Below are positions 16,272 through 24,952 of a stretch of DNA of 41,167 nt, in pieces. Origin of the DNA: Bacillota bacterium (GTDB lineage: Bacteria > Bacillota_I > Bacilli_A > RFN20 > CAG-288); assembly GCA_023398335.1 (NCBI GenBank), contig JAEWSJ010000014.1, forward strand, positions 1-41,167, in the 5' to 3' direction. A program made the translations under genes and the position numbers. A model generated the notes under the pieces. The model ran no database searches, had not been told where the DNA came from, and saw only the letters and a program-made list of their open reading frames with translations. Position 1 is the first letter of the stretch; each line of letters opens with the position of its first letter.

Positions 16272-17810
16272 ATGAATGAATTCTTTAACTGGTTAAAAGA
16301 CTTTGTTACTAGATTTTGGCAAGATTTATGTGAATTCTTTTCAACTTGGATTGTTAAAAAATGGACTGAAGTACCAGCTAATTTTGAATATTATGGTGAT
16401 TTATTCACCAAATATAAAGATTCATTCGATGGAGTTGGTTGGACTTTCTTTGCTTTCTTTATTCTTTTTGTCGTTGTTGCTTTACTTGGTCTTTTATGGT
16501 TGCTATTTATTATTCTAAGAAAATATGTCCATTTCTGTAAAAGAGAAATTGATAAGGATAAATTAGTTGCTCAAGTTGAACAACTCAATAACGAGTTATA
16601 TCAAGCTGTTACTGAACGTGATAAGATTTTAAATTTGAAAGTTGGTCAATTAGGTGTTAGACCTAACGGCCCAGGTTTACCAGAAATTAAAGAAGATGAA
16701 AAGACAAAGATGACTTTAAAAGAAGTTACATCTCGTTTTTCTCGTCTTATTCAAGTTGATGCTAAATATGCAGGTGTTGATACTGAAATACCTCCGGTTC
16801 AAGATTTATCACTTGAAGAAGTGGTTATTAAATTTAGAAACTTCGCTGCTTCATCGTTAGGTTTGTATTATCGAATTGAAGATATGCGTGCTTTATTCGC
16901 TTCTATGGGTACAGGTAAGCTTCTTATTTTAGAAGGTATCTCTGGTACTGGTAAAACTTCCTTACCATATGCGTTAGGAAAATTCTTTGTTAATGATGCG
17001 GTTATTTGCTCTGTTCAACCATCCTGGAGAGATAGAACTGAACTTATCGGTTACTATAACGAATTTACTAAGAAGTTCTCTGAAACCGACTTCTTACGTG
17101 CAATATATGAATCAACGTATAGAAAAGATATCAATATCATCGTTCTCGATGAAATGAACTTAGCCCGTATTGAATATTACTTTGCAGAATTCTTATCCAT
17201 CATGGAAATGCCGAACATTAACGAATGGAAAATTCAACTTATTTCCGCTTCTCAAGACTCCGATCCAGAGCATTTGAAAGATGGAAAGATGTTATTATCT
17301 CAAAACACCTACTTCTTCGGTACAGCGAATAACGATGACTCGACATTCACTATTTCCGATAAGGTTTACGATCGTGCTATGTCAATTTACTTTAATGATA
17401 AAGGTCGTGCTTTTGATTGTGAGTATCAAGACTCTTTAGTTATGCCATATTCACAACTTAATGATTTGTTTAAGCAAGCAATTGTTAACAACCCAATATC
17501 ACAAGTTACTTTGGATAAGTTCTCTAAACTTGATGACTTCACAATGAAAAACTTCAAGTTGGTCTTCGGTAACCGTATTATGAAACAATTGAATTCATTC
17601 TTACCTTTATACGTTGGCTGTGGTGGTACTGAAGTCGATGGTCTTGACCATTTCTTCTGCACCAAGATTTTAAAGAAATTCCAATCTCTTAATATTGGTT
17701 TCTTAAAAGATGAGTTAAAGAATCTTATTCTTGAACTTGATAAATTATTCGGTAAAAATAACTTCAAAGTCTCAAAAGCGTTTATTGATAACTTAATTAA
17801 GATGAATTAA
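16272..17810 (+). CDS. Membrane-anchored McrB-like AAA+ ATPase
   Basis: 512 residues. An amphipathic N-terminus (about 1-50) leads to one long transmembrane helix (57-82) and a coiled-coil (about 93-120), then a linker and an AAA_5/McrB-like NTPase. Walker A is GISGTGKT (222-229), Walker B IIVLDEMN (Asp293, Glu294), sensor 1 FGTANNDDS (from about 349), and DKVYDRA supplies the trailing arginine. The pairing with a DUF2357 gene right behind is the usual McrB/McrC-like arrangement. This protein, though, is fixed to the membrane, lacks a DNA-recognition domain, and sits inside a secretion operon. It is paralogous to the AAA+ domain at 37876. Probable role: ATP-driven remodelling or regulation of the fibre/secretion machinery. 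That is inference. Confidence 0.8.
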   Translation: MNEFFNWLKDFVTRFWQDLCEFFSTWIVKKWTEVPANFEYYGDLFTKYKDSFDGVGWTFFAFFILFVVVALLGLLWLLFIILRKYVHFCKREIDKDKLVAQVEQLNNELYQAVTERDKILNLKVGQLGVRPNGPGLPEIKEDEKTKMTLKEVTSRFSRLIQVDAKYAGVDTEIPPVQDLSLEEVVIKFRNFAASSLGLYYRIEDMRALFASMGTGKLLILEGISGTGKTSLPYALGKFFVNDAVICSVQPSWRDRTELIGYYNEFTKKFSETDFLRAIYESTYRKDINIIVLDEMNLARIEYYFAEFLSIMEMPNINEWKIQLISASQDSDPEHLKDGKMLLSQNTYFFGTANNDDSTFTISDKVYDRAMSIYFNDKGRAFDCEYQDSLVMPYSQLNDLFKQAIVNNPISQVTLDKFSKLDDFTMKNFKLVFGNRIMKQLNSFLPLYVGCGGTEVDGLDHFFCTKILKKFQSLNIGFLKDELKNLILELDKLFGKNNFKVSKAFIDNLIKMN

Positions 17811-17824
17811 TAAAAGGTAAATTA

Positions 17825-19201
17825 ATGAAGAACAGCGCAAAATACATTGATAGATTAGTAACTAAAAATAATCAGATTATTGAAAAACATCAAGATGTTT
17901 CTGATCTTTTTTCTGCTGTCTCTTCTTCGCAAAAAAGATTTGCCAAAGTTATTAGAACAGAAGATACCTCCAACGACTTAAGATGGATTGACGTTATAGA
18001 AGATGCGGTTCCATATCTTCAAAAGATTGTCGATAATCCACGTAAATTTATTAAATCAGTTAATTATTTAGTTAAAGCTGAATTAGCCAAGAAAACTGGA
18101 CCGGAATCAGTAGTTCATTTAGCGACTCACTCACAATATGTAAAAGATATCGATGAGAACGGTGATATTATTCCTTCCAAAGTTTTAACTTCGGATGCGG
18201 AAGAAGATTTTGCAATATACGAAAATAAATTCGTTGTAACATTGATTCGTCGTCTAAATATGTATGTTAAAAAAAGATATGAATACGCTAAAAAATACGC
18301 TTCATTAACTAATTCAACTATTCTATACCTCGATAACACTTTTAAGTTTGGCGATGTTGAAATAACTCAAACCTCAACTGTTACTTTAAAAACACCAGCT
18401 TCAGATGAGCTGAAGAAACAAGCGGACAATGTACTTAAACGTGTTGCGTTTGTTGATAAAGTTGTCAGTTCATTTATGTCTGGAAAATTTATGAAAGAAT
18501 TGAAGAACGTTCGTCCAATTCTTCCACCAATTATGCAAACAAATATTATTAGAAAGAACCCTAATTACCATAAGGCATATGAATTATGGTTATATCTTGG
18601 TGAAGAAGAAAAAACTGAGATGAATTTTTTGGTTACGGAAGATATTAAAGCATTAACTAAAGATGAAGAAAAACGTATTGATCTTATTAATTACTTAATG
18701 GTTATGGACGTTTTAGATTCAGAGAAACAACGTTCATTAAGATTTACCAAGAGAAAATACAAAGTAAAGGTTCTTAAAAATGTCGATGATAAATTGTATC
18801 TTAATGATAAATTTTCTAAAGTGGATTTAGTAAGAACTGACGAACTTTACTATGATAATTTAAAGAAAATTAACGAAGAACGTCTTGAAAAAGCTTCACC
18901 TAAAGTTAAAAAAGAAGTATTTAAGAAAGAAGTGGCGGAGATTGCTAAAATCGATCAAAAGAAGAAAGCTGCTCTCGCTCTTCAAAAACGTAAAGAGAAA
19001 GATGCTTTATTACTAGAAAAAAAATTAGAAAAAGAAAAAATAGCGGAAGAAAAACGCAGAGAAAAAGAAGAAATCTTAAAGCAAAAAGAAGCGGCAAAAG
19101 AACGTGTATCAGAAATCAAAAGATTACGTCGACATGTTGTTTCTACTGCTAAAAAAGATAGTGAATTAATGGAAGAAGCAAGCAAAAATGGAAGCAAATA
19201 A
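17825..19201 (+). CDS. DUF2357-family partner of the AAA+ ATPase, no visible nuclease domain
   Basis: 458 residues, starting 14 bases after the ATPase. DUF2357 signatures are present: WIDVIEDAVPYLQKIVDNPRKF near residue 55, and DFAIYENKFVVTLIRRL around 125-142. In McrC-like relatives a PD-(D/E)XK nuclease follows. Here I see no PD...(D/E)xK; instead residues about 345-458 form a strongly charged helical tail (EKKLEKEKIAEEKRREKEE). This argues against DNA cleavage and for an adaptor that couples the ATPase to another protein. The last codons overlap the SipW gene start by 14 bases, tying its expression to the peptidase. Confidence 0.75.
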   Translation: MKNSAKYIDRLVTKNNQIIEKHQDVSDLFSAVSSSQKRFAKVIRTEDTSNDLRWIDVIEDAVPYLQKIVDNPRKFIKSVNYLVKAELAKKTGPESVVHLATHSQYVKDIDENGDIIPSKVLTSDAEEDFAIYENKFVVTLIRRLNMYVKKRYEYAKKYASLTNSTILYLDNTFKFGDVEITQTSTVTLKTPASDELKKQADNVLKRVAFVDKVVSSFMSGKFMKELKNVRPILPPIMQTNIIRKNPNYHKAYELWLYLGEEEKTEMNFLVTEDIKALTKDEEKRIDLINYLMVMDVLDSEKQRSLRFTKRKYKVKVLKNVDDKLYLNDKFSKVDLVRTDELYYDNLKKINEERLEKASPKVKKEVFKKEVAEIAKIDQKKKAALALQKRKEKDALLLEKKLEKEKIAEEKRREKEEILKQKEAAKERVSEIKRLRRHVVSTAKKDSELMEEASKNGSK

Positions 19202-20156
19202 AGTAAGTAAGAAGAAAAGTGTTAAACAATTTATTTCTAGAATCGTTACTTGGATTCTCGGAATCATTTTTGGCTTCTTATTACTTATTGAAGTTACAGG
19301 CATGATTACTAAAGGTAGTAATTATGGCGTTCCAAACGTTTTTGGCTATCAAATTATGACGATTGCTACAGATTCTATGAAACAAGTTTATCCAGTTGAT
19401 TCGGCGATTATTGTTCAAAAGTTTGATACCTCTAAAATCACTGGTAAGGGAAGTGTTAAGTTAACTAAAGTAGATGAAAATGATTATGTTACTTCATCTA
19501 AAGATGCAACAAACTATGTTGATGTTTCTTCTCCTCTTCAATTAGGAGATGATATATCTTTCTATTGGAAGAAAGATGGAGTCCCTGCTCCATATATCAT
19601 TACTCACCGTGTTTTAGCTTTTGATTTTAATACTGATGGAACATTAAAAAATCTTACTTGTAACGGTATAAATAAGAATGTAAATAATAATACTGGAATC
19701 CCACAATATCCAACCCCAGAATTAATTCTCGGAAAAGTAGTATATTGTTCGTCAACCTTAGGTTGGACTGTTAATACGTTACAAAGTCCAATTACATTAA
19801 TTGTTCTTATTGTTATTCCATGTTCTTATGTCGCTATATCTTCAATCCTCGATATTATGAAGATTAAGAAAGAAGATAAAGAGGAAGAAGAAAATGCTTC
19901 AACTTCGTTCTCCGATGATTTGAAAGAACAAATGAGACAAGAATTAATTAAAGAAGGAAAACTACCTCAGGACGCTTTATCTGATATTTCTTTGAAAGAT
20001 CAGGAAAAATTAAAAGAAGAGATGCGTAAAGAAATGGAAGCTCAAGGTTTGTTAGAAAAGAAAAATGATGATCCTTTAGCGGAGTTTAGTGAAGAAGATA
20101 AAGAAAGACTAAAAAAAGAATTATTAAATGAATTGTTAAACGGAAGAAAGGAATAA
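19188..20156 (+). CDS. SipW-type (ER-type) signal peptidase I with cytoplasmic tail
   Basis: 322 residues. A first transmembrane helix (about 20-40) precedes the catalytic Ser63 in ATDSMKQV. The general-base position is His140 in ITHRVLAF rather than Lys, diagnostic of the ER/archaeal/SipW class. GDDISFYW and the later TCNGINKNVN are further conserved boxes. A second helix (about 203-222) follows. Residues about 224-322 form an unusual acidic/basic helical extension with repeats such as LKEEMRKEMEAQ, absent from ordinary SipW. SipW removes signal peptides of TasA-type fibre proteins, and four candidates with AWF/AWY/AWG signals lie within 8 kb. The tail faces the cytoplasm and could dock the AAA+/DUF2357 pair encoded just upstream. 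Confidence 0.9.
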   Translation: MEANKVSKKKSVKQFISRIVTWILGIIFGFLLLIEVTGMITKGSNYGVPNVFGYQIMTIATDSMKQVYPVDSAIIVQKFDTSKITGKGSVKLTKVDENDYVTSSKDATNYVDVSSPLQLGDDISFYWKKDGVPAPYIITHRVLAFDFNTDGTLKNLTCNGINKNVNNNTGIPQYPTPELILGKVVYCSSTLGWTVNTLQSPITLIVLIVIPCSYVAISSILDIMKIKKEDKEEEENASTSFSDDLKEQMRQELIKEGKLPQDALSDISLKDQEKLKEEMRKEMEAQGLLEKKNDDPLAEFSEEDKERLKKELLNELLNGRKE

Positions 20157-20160
20157 GTAA

Positions 20161-21684
20161 ATGAAAAAAATAAAAGCCCTGTTTTATCTCTCAGTTATCG
20201 GTACAGTAGCAGTTACTATTTTACTTGTTGTTTTTATCGTTTTAAATTACCTTCAAGAAACCATGACTCTTACAACCTTTCTTATCTTGTTATTGTCGGT
20301 TTTAGTCTATACTTGTTTAGTTATTGTTTTAGTTCGTTATTACAATTTCACCCGTTCTTTATATGAGCGAGCAAAGTTTAACAAAATTAAATTTGATAAA
20401 GATACTTTGTTTAATAATCGTTCATCTTTCTCATTTCAAATTTCACACGTAGTTAAACACAAGAAAAAGAATTATGCGATTATTGCTTTCTCACTTTTCT
20501 CATTAACGGAAAAATATCAGTATTATCAATTAAAAAGTATCAACAAATTCTATTCAATGGTGGTTGATTACTTGGAAATATTCATGCGTCAAAAAGATTA
20601 CCACGCAAAATTAATTGCGGGTTTTGATAATGATCGTTTCTTAATGTGTTATGAATATGCTGATTTAGATGAGTTAAATTCATTTATCGCTAAAGTAGAA
20701 AAAGATATGTACACTTTATATGCTGGTGCGGAAGTTAATATTAATATGCACCCAATTTTTGGCGTATATAAAGTTATTCCAGAAGTAACTATTGTCCAAA
20801 CCATGATAGAAAATGCCTACTTAGCTTTAGGCGTTGCTTCACACAACTTATTATCATTAGTATTCTACGATCAATCATTCAGCCGTGATAAATCATCGAA
20901 CCAAGAGTTACAAAAAGAAATTGAAAACGGGTTAAAAAATCATGAATTCAAAGTTTATTACCAAGGTAAGTTTGATCTTAACACTAATAAGTTTGTTGGG
21001 GCGGAAGCCTTAGTTAGATGGGAACATCCAGAAAAAGGACTCTTTAACCCAGGCATATTTATTGGTGAATGTGAAAAGAGTGGTCTTATTCATATGTTGG
21101 ACTTCTACGTTTTTGACCAAGTCTGTAAGGACTTAGGCGACTGGAAAAAAAGAGGTAGAAGAATGATACCAATTTCAACAAACTTCTCCCCATATGATTT
21201 CTATCGTCCTGATTTTATCGACAGTGTTATGAAAGAAATCGAAGATAATAACATTAACCCGTTATATATCGAACTTGAAATTACTGAATCTTCCACCGCT
21301 AATAACTTCTTCTATGTTATGTCGGTGTTAAAAAGATTACAAAACATGGATATTAGAATATTGATGGATGATTTCGGAACTGGATATTCTTCTTTTAGTA
21401 ACATTAAGAAATATCCAATAAACGCTTTAAAGATTGATAAATCTTTTATTGATGATATTGAAGATGATATTAAATCTCGTGAAATAGTTGAAACTATTAT
21501 TCGCTTATCAAAATCATTAGGTCTTATTTCTATTGCTGAAGGTGCCCAAACTGAAAAACAAGTTAAGATTCTAAAGAAATTAAATTGCGATCAAATTCAA
21601 GGTTATTATTATTGTAAACCAATGACTAAGAAGGAATTTGAAGTCTTCTTATCCACAAATGAATTTGAAAAGAAAGGAAGGTAA
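20161..21684 (+). CDS. Membrane EAL-domain c-di-GMP phosphodiesterase with degenerate GGDEF
   Basis: 507 residues, starting five bases after sipW. Two transmembrane helices (about 8-28, 37-58) precede a degenerate GGDEF domain in which the motif reads GFDNDRF. A well-preserved EAL domain follows: AEALVRWEHP (Glu282), Asp403-Asp404 in MDDFGTGYSS, LKIDKSFI, and a final EGAQTEKQ retaining the key glutamate. Metal and base residues appear intact, so hydrolysis of c-di-GMP to pGpG is expected. Since its own operon is predicted to be switched on by c-di-GMP, this would be negative feedback that limits the duration of matrix expression. Confidence 0.87.
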   Translation: MKKIKALFYLSVIGTVAVTILLVVFIVLNYLQETMTLTTFLILLLSVLVYTCLVIVLVRYYNFTRSLYERAKFNKIKFDKDTLFNNRSSFSFQISHVVKHKKKNYAIIAFSLFSLTEKYQYYQLKSINKFYSMVVDYLEIFMRQKDYHAKLIAGFDNDRFLMCYEYADLDELNSFIAKVEKDMYTLYAGAEVNINMHPIFGVYKVIPEVTIVQTMIENAYLALGVASHNLLSLVFYDQSFSRDKSSNQELQKEIENGLKNHEFKVYYQGKFDLNTNKFVGAEALVRWEHPEKGLFNPGIFIGECEKSGLIHMLDFYVFDQVCKDLGDWKKRGRRMIPISTNFSPYDFYRPDFIDSVMKEIEDNNINPLYIELEITESSTANNFFYVMSVLKRLQNMDIRILMDDFGTGYSSFSNIKKYPINALKIDKSFIDDIEDDIKSREIVETIIRLSKSLGLISIAEGAQTEKQVKILKKLNCDQIQGYYYCKPMTKKEFEVFLSTNEFEKKGR

Positions 21685-21689
21685 TTAAA

Positions 21690-22439
21690 ATGATTCTTAT
21701 TTTAGGAAATTCAGATGATTCCTTACTTTATTTAAAAACTTTAGTTAGATATGAAGAAGAAGTTCCATTTACTAAATCAGTTACAACTTATTTAGGAAAA
21801 TTACACGGTCAAGATGTATGTATTGCTAAAACAAATTATTCATCTTATTCTTCTGAAGTCGTCGCGACAAGTTTAATAGCTAAATATAACCCATATGTCG
21901 TTATTTATATCGGGGATTCAACTGCGGTATCTAAAGAATTAAATGTCGGAGATATCTTCATTCCAAACAAAGTTATGATTGGAGATGTAAATCAAACAAA
22001 AAGATCTACCGATTATAAGATTAATGAAGTTCCAGGTTATTCAATCTTCCGCCTTAATTCATTTTTAACTGAAAGTTTTACTGATGCGGTTAGTTCCTTT
22101 GGTATTATTGATATTAAGAAAGGTACTTTAGTTAGCTCAAATACATATATAACAGATAGAACTGAATTAAATTTCAATCCAAAAGATATTGAAGAAGTTC
22201 GTAAAGAAAGTGTCGCTATTGACTGTGAAGTTGGTGGAGTCTCCTTAGCGTGTACCTTCTATGATTTACCATTTATTCCAATTACCACTATATCTTGTCT
22301 TATTGATAATGAGGAAAGCTTATTAGAGCGAACAAAAGTATGTTTAAAGAAATCCGTTGATATAGGAAAGATTATTATTTCGTTTATTGCTAAAATTTCA
22401 ACTGAGGAAGCTGAAAAAGATTACGATAGAAAAGACTAA
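21690..22439 (+). CDS. Nucleoside phosphorylase/nucleosidase-fold protein (MTAN-like, divergent)
   Basis: 249 residues after GGAAGG. The fold signature of PNP/MTAN proteins is seen in YVVIYIGDSTAV, LNVGDIFIPNKV and KGTLVSSNTYI. The region IDCEVGGVSLACTFYDLPF corresponds to the substrate-binding VEMExxxIA segment, and ISCLIDNE stands where SDxAD carries the catalytic Asp. The N-terminal glutamate typical of MTAN (GAMEEE) is missing (LGNSDDS), and the C-terminus is short and charged. It could cleave methylthioadenosine or S-adenosylhomocysteine, or be a nucleotide-sensing relic. Why it ends a c-di-GMP-controlled fibre operon is unclear. Confidence 0.7.
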   Translation: MILILGNSDDSLLYLKTLVRYEEEVPFTKSVTTYLGKLHGQDVCIAKTNYSSYSSEVVATSLIAKYNPYVVIYIGDSTAVSKELNVGDIFIPNKVMIGDVNQTKRSTDYKINEVPGYSIFRLNSFLTESFTDAVSSFGIIDIKKGTLVSSNTYITDRTELNFNPKDIEEVRKESVAIDCEVGGVSLACTFYDLPFIPITTISCLIDNEESLLERTKVCLKKSVDIGKIIISFIAKISTEEAEKDYDRKD

Positions 22440-22522
22440 AAAAACTTCGAATTATCTTAATCTCTCTATCTTGACCGATGAATCGGGAAGATTAGGGAGA
22501 TAAGAACATTCGGAGTTTTTTG
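22440..22522. terminator. Long bidirectional terminator between converging c-di-GMP genes
   Basis: AAAAACTTCGAA near 22440 pairs with TTCGGAGTTTTT near 22509-22520. Inner segments (TTATCT with AGATAA, plus a GACCGAT/ATCGGG tip) extend the stem. A/T runs on both sides allow termination from either direction. Confidence 0.85.
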
Positions 22523-22533
22523 TTTCTTGTAAA

Positions 22534-24669
22534 TTATTCTTTATAGAAGTCTTCAACGAAATGTGTTTTTTGTTCGTAATCAATGAAATCATCTTCTGTT
22601 TCACCGGAATAGAGATATTTTCCACGTCCGTAGCAGATACCGATATCCTTGATTGTTTCTAAATCATTAGCGTTGTTAATCTCACTGCACATGACAGTGA
22701 TATTTAAATCTTTACATAAATTAACAATACCAGTGATTAAGATACGTTCACCTTTTTTAGTAGAAATATTTTCCGTTAATGATTCATCTAGTTTTAAAGA
22801 GTCTAATTTAATCTTTTGTAGCAGTTGTAAATTAGCGGTGCTACGACCGAAGTGATTTAAGGCAAGTGTTAATCCTTGCTCTTTTAATTTATTACCAGCT
22901 TCATAAACAAGATTTATATGTTCCTCAGTAATATTAACCAGTTGTGTACAGAAATATTTGCGTGGTATTTTGTATGAATCAAGTATCTTTCCTAAACGTA
23001 AAGCGTAATCATCTTCAAATACGGTTGAAGAGGTGTTATAGAAAGCAACTGGATACACACCAAATTTCGAGTGGAATGATTTCATTCCGGAACAGATACG
23101 ATTTATAACCTCAAAATCGAAGTCTGCATAGGTATTGGTTTTTTCAAGGAAATGAATAAACTCAATCGTTGTAAAATTCTTAAAGTAAGGATTTGTAATA
23201 CGCGCTTTAATATCGTAACCGATACATTTCATTGTATTTAAATCAAATCTCGGTAAGTACAATAATCTAAATAAACCTTTTGAAATGGTTCTCTTAATTT
23301 CTGTTAACAAAACCGTAGATGAATAATCTTTCGAATTTAGTTTTATATTCATCATTTCATAGAATAAGCTCTTTTGTTTGTACATGTAGTTATCTGCTTT
23401 ATCTATCATCTCATCTACTTTAATGTTGTTAGTCTCGAAGATAGCACCGATGGAAGCTTGGGCCGTATCTTTTGAACATAATGAAGTTTGTAATACTTCA
23501 ACCTTATTGTAGAATTGGCGTGAAGATGAATCTTCATCAATAATGACAAATTCATCACCACCAATACGATAGAATAAAGGGAATACTTTACGAATAGTAT
23601 CCGCAGTACGGATAATTAAACTGTCACCATAGGCATGCCCGTAATTATCATTAGCGTATTTTAATCCGTTAATATCAATAAAGATGATACCTAAAGAAGA
23701 TAAATGAACATCTTTAAGTTCGTTTATTTTATTGATGTAACTGTTTCTATTTAACGAACCGGTTAAATCATCGTAATAACTAAGACGGTATGAATTTAAC
23801 GAAGTATCAATTTTAGAATAGATGCTAGTTAATAATAAAGAAACCATATTTAGGTAATTAGTATCTAAGTATTTGTTTCGTGGTTCAACAACAATAATAA
23901 ATCCGTTTAATCCAGTCGATTTTTCATCGATAAAAGATGTATAGGCGTTCTTGGCATTAAACGCAGATAAGATTTCACTTATATTGACATTATGAGCAAG
24001 AACTTTTGTTATATCATGTTCAACTGATATCTTTTTACGATTGGCTCTAACTAAGTAACTATAGTAGTCTTCACAATTCTGATAGAAGTTCTTATTTTCA
24101 ACTAAAGGTAATCTATCTTTTTGCTTAACACTAGATGAACAATTGATAAATTCTCCTTCTTTTTTGATAAATATAATTGTAAGAATAGCATCGTAAGATG
24201 ATCTAACATTATTTGCTAGTTGTTCAATCTTGGCACTGTATTTATCGGAAGAAGATAGAATTTTAGCAAGCTTGTTTGAAAAAGTATTAATTGAAGAAAA
24301 GTCAGTGTCATTTCTCGAAAATGAAACTGAATCAGTTGACTCCAAACTAGGATTGCATAAACTTAGCAAACACTTTTTATTATTAAAAGTGATGATGTTT
24401 GATGATATTAAATAATTCATGTTTCCTATTTCTGAAACTGTAAATGTTCTATTTAAAGTTTTGCTTTCAGAATGTAGGCATTGATCCATATGACAGAAGT
24501 CACAAGGATTATTAAACTTAAAAAAGTAATCATAGCATTTTTTACCATGCCAATTATGACCATAAATGTTCTCACCAAAAGAATTAACGAATAATAAGTC
24601 GTTATTTTCAATATCTACGATATAGATAAGAAAAGGGATTTTGTTAATTAAATCCATACTTAGATCCAT
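22534..24669 (-). CDS. Diguanylate cyclase: PAS-GGDEF with a degenerate EAL
   Basis: 711 residues, ATG at 24669 preceded by AAGGAG. No transmembrane helix is visible. An N-terminal PAS-like domain (about 5-110) carries a CDFCHMDQC cysteine motif that might bind metal or sense redox. A GAF-like region (about 130-275) precedes a GGDEF domain with an intact RIGGDEF at 370-374 and YDDLTGSLNR at its start, so synthesis of c-di-GMP from GTP is expected. The EAL-like domain has lost its catalytic residues: EAL reads DIK, DDFG reads NHFG. It converges on the riboswitch operon, placing a synthase next to that operon's phosphodiesterase. Cytosolic, with a likely signal-controlled output. Confidence 0.85.
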   Translation of the reverse strand: MDLSMDLINKIPFLIYIVDIENNDLLFVNSFGENIYGHNWHGKKCYDYFFKFNNPCDFCHMDQCLHSESKTLNRTFTVSEIGNMNYLISSNIITFNNKKCLLSLCNPSLESTDSVSFSRNDTDFSSINTFSNKLAKILSSSDKYSAKIEQLANNVRSSYDAILTIIFIKKEGEFINCSSSVKQKDRLPLVENKNFYQNCEDYYSYLVRANRKKISVEHDITKVLAHNVNISEILSAFNAKNAYTSFIDEKSTGLNGFIIVVEPRNKYLDTNYLNMVSLLLTSIYSKIDTSLNSYRLSYYDDLTGSLNRNSYINKINELKDVHLSSLGIIFIDINGLKYANDNYGHAYGDSLIIRTADTIRKVFPLFYRIGGDEFVIIDEDSSSRQFYNKVEVLQTSLCSKDTAQASIGAIFETNNIKVDEMIDKADNYMYKQKSLFYEMMNIKLNSKDYSSTVLLTEIKRTISKGLFRLLYLPRFDLNTMKCIGYDIKARITNPYFKNFTTIEFIHFLEKTNTYADFDFEVINRICSGMKSFHSKFGVYPVAFYNTSSTVFEDDYALRLGKILDSYKIPRKYFCTQLVNITEEHINLVYEAGNKLKEQGLTLALNHFGRSTANLQLLQKIKLDSLKLDESLTENISTKKGERILITGIVNLCKDLNITVMCSEINNANDLETIKDIGICYGRGKYLYSGETEDDFIDYEQKTHFVEDFYKE

Positions 24670-24691
24670 ATAGTTCTCCTTTTTTATCTAT

Positions 24692-24720
24692 ATTTTATAT
24701 TCTTTTGATAAAATAAGCAA
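24692..24720 (-). promoter_or_regulatory. Promoter of the diguanylate cyclase gene
   Basis: On the minus strand TTGCTT (24720-24715), 17 bases, TAAAAT (24697-24692), about 25 bases before the start codon at 24669. Confidence 0.65.
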
Positions 24721-24816
24721 ATATCATTCTATATTAATAGGATTATTTATTTTTCGCATATAATGACAATTATTTCTTCGAATCATGTTTTTTGAAGTAT
24801 GCTCATTTAGATAAGC

Positions 24817-24838
24817 TAAAACACGCATAAAACACGCA
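24817..24838. repeat. Tandem 11-bp repeat TAAAACACGCA x2
   Basis: Two perfect abutting copies in the 283-base gap between the divergent cyclase and adhE genes. The 11-base period places both on one face of the helix, as expected for cooperative regulator binding. The regulator is unknown. Confidence 0.6.
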
Positions 24839-24905
24839 ATATAAATATAAATCGTTCATAATTCATTCAAAAAATGTTAATTAATGCTTTTTTTCGTTCA
24901 AAAAT

Positions 24906-24922
24906 CATGTATATTGTACATG
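24906..24922. promoter_or_regulatory. Palindrome overlapping the adhE promoter region
   Basis: CATGTA-TATTG-TACATG, a perfect 6-bp inverted repeat, 31 bases before the adhE start. It overlaps a TATATT that could be the -10. It may be an operator. It does not match the Rex consensus that often controls adhE. Confidence 0.5.
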
Positions 24923-24952
24923 TAGACAAATTATTGAATAAGGAGAATTTGT

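Noticed and set aside
16272..19201. Type IV (McrBC-like) restriction system
   Set aside because: The ATPase is membrane-anchored, has no DNA-recognition domain, and the DUF2357 partner lacks a visible PD-(D/E)XK site; operon context is secretion. Not excluded, but not the best reading.
24880..24895. Rex repressor site upstream of adhE
   Set aside because: TGTTAATTAA is only half of the TTGTxAAxxxxTTxACAA consensus; not supported.
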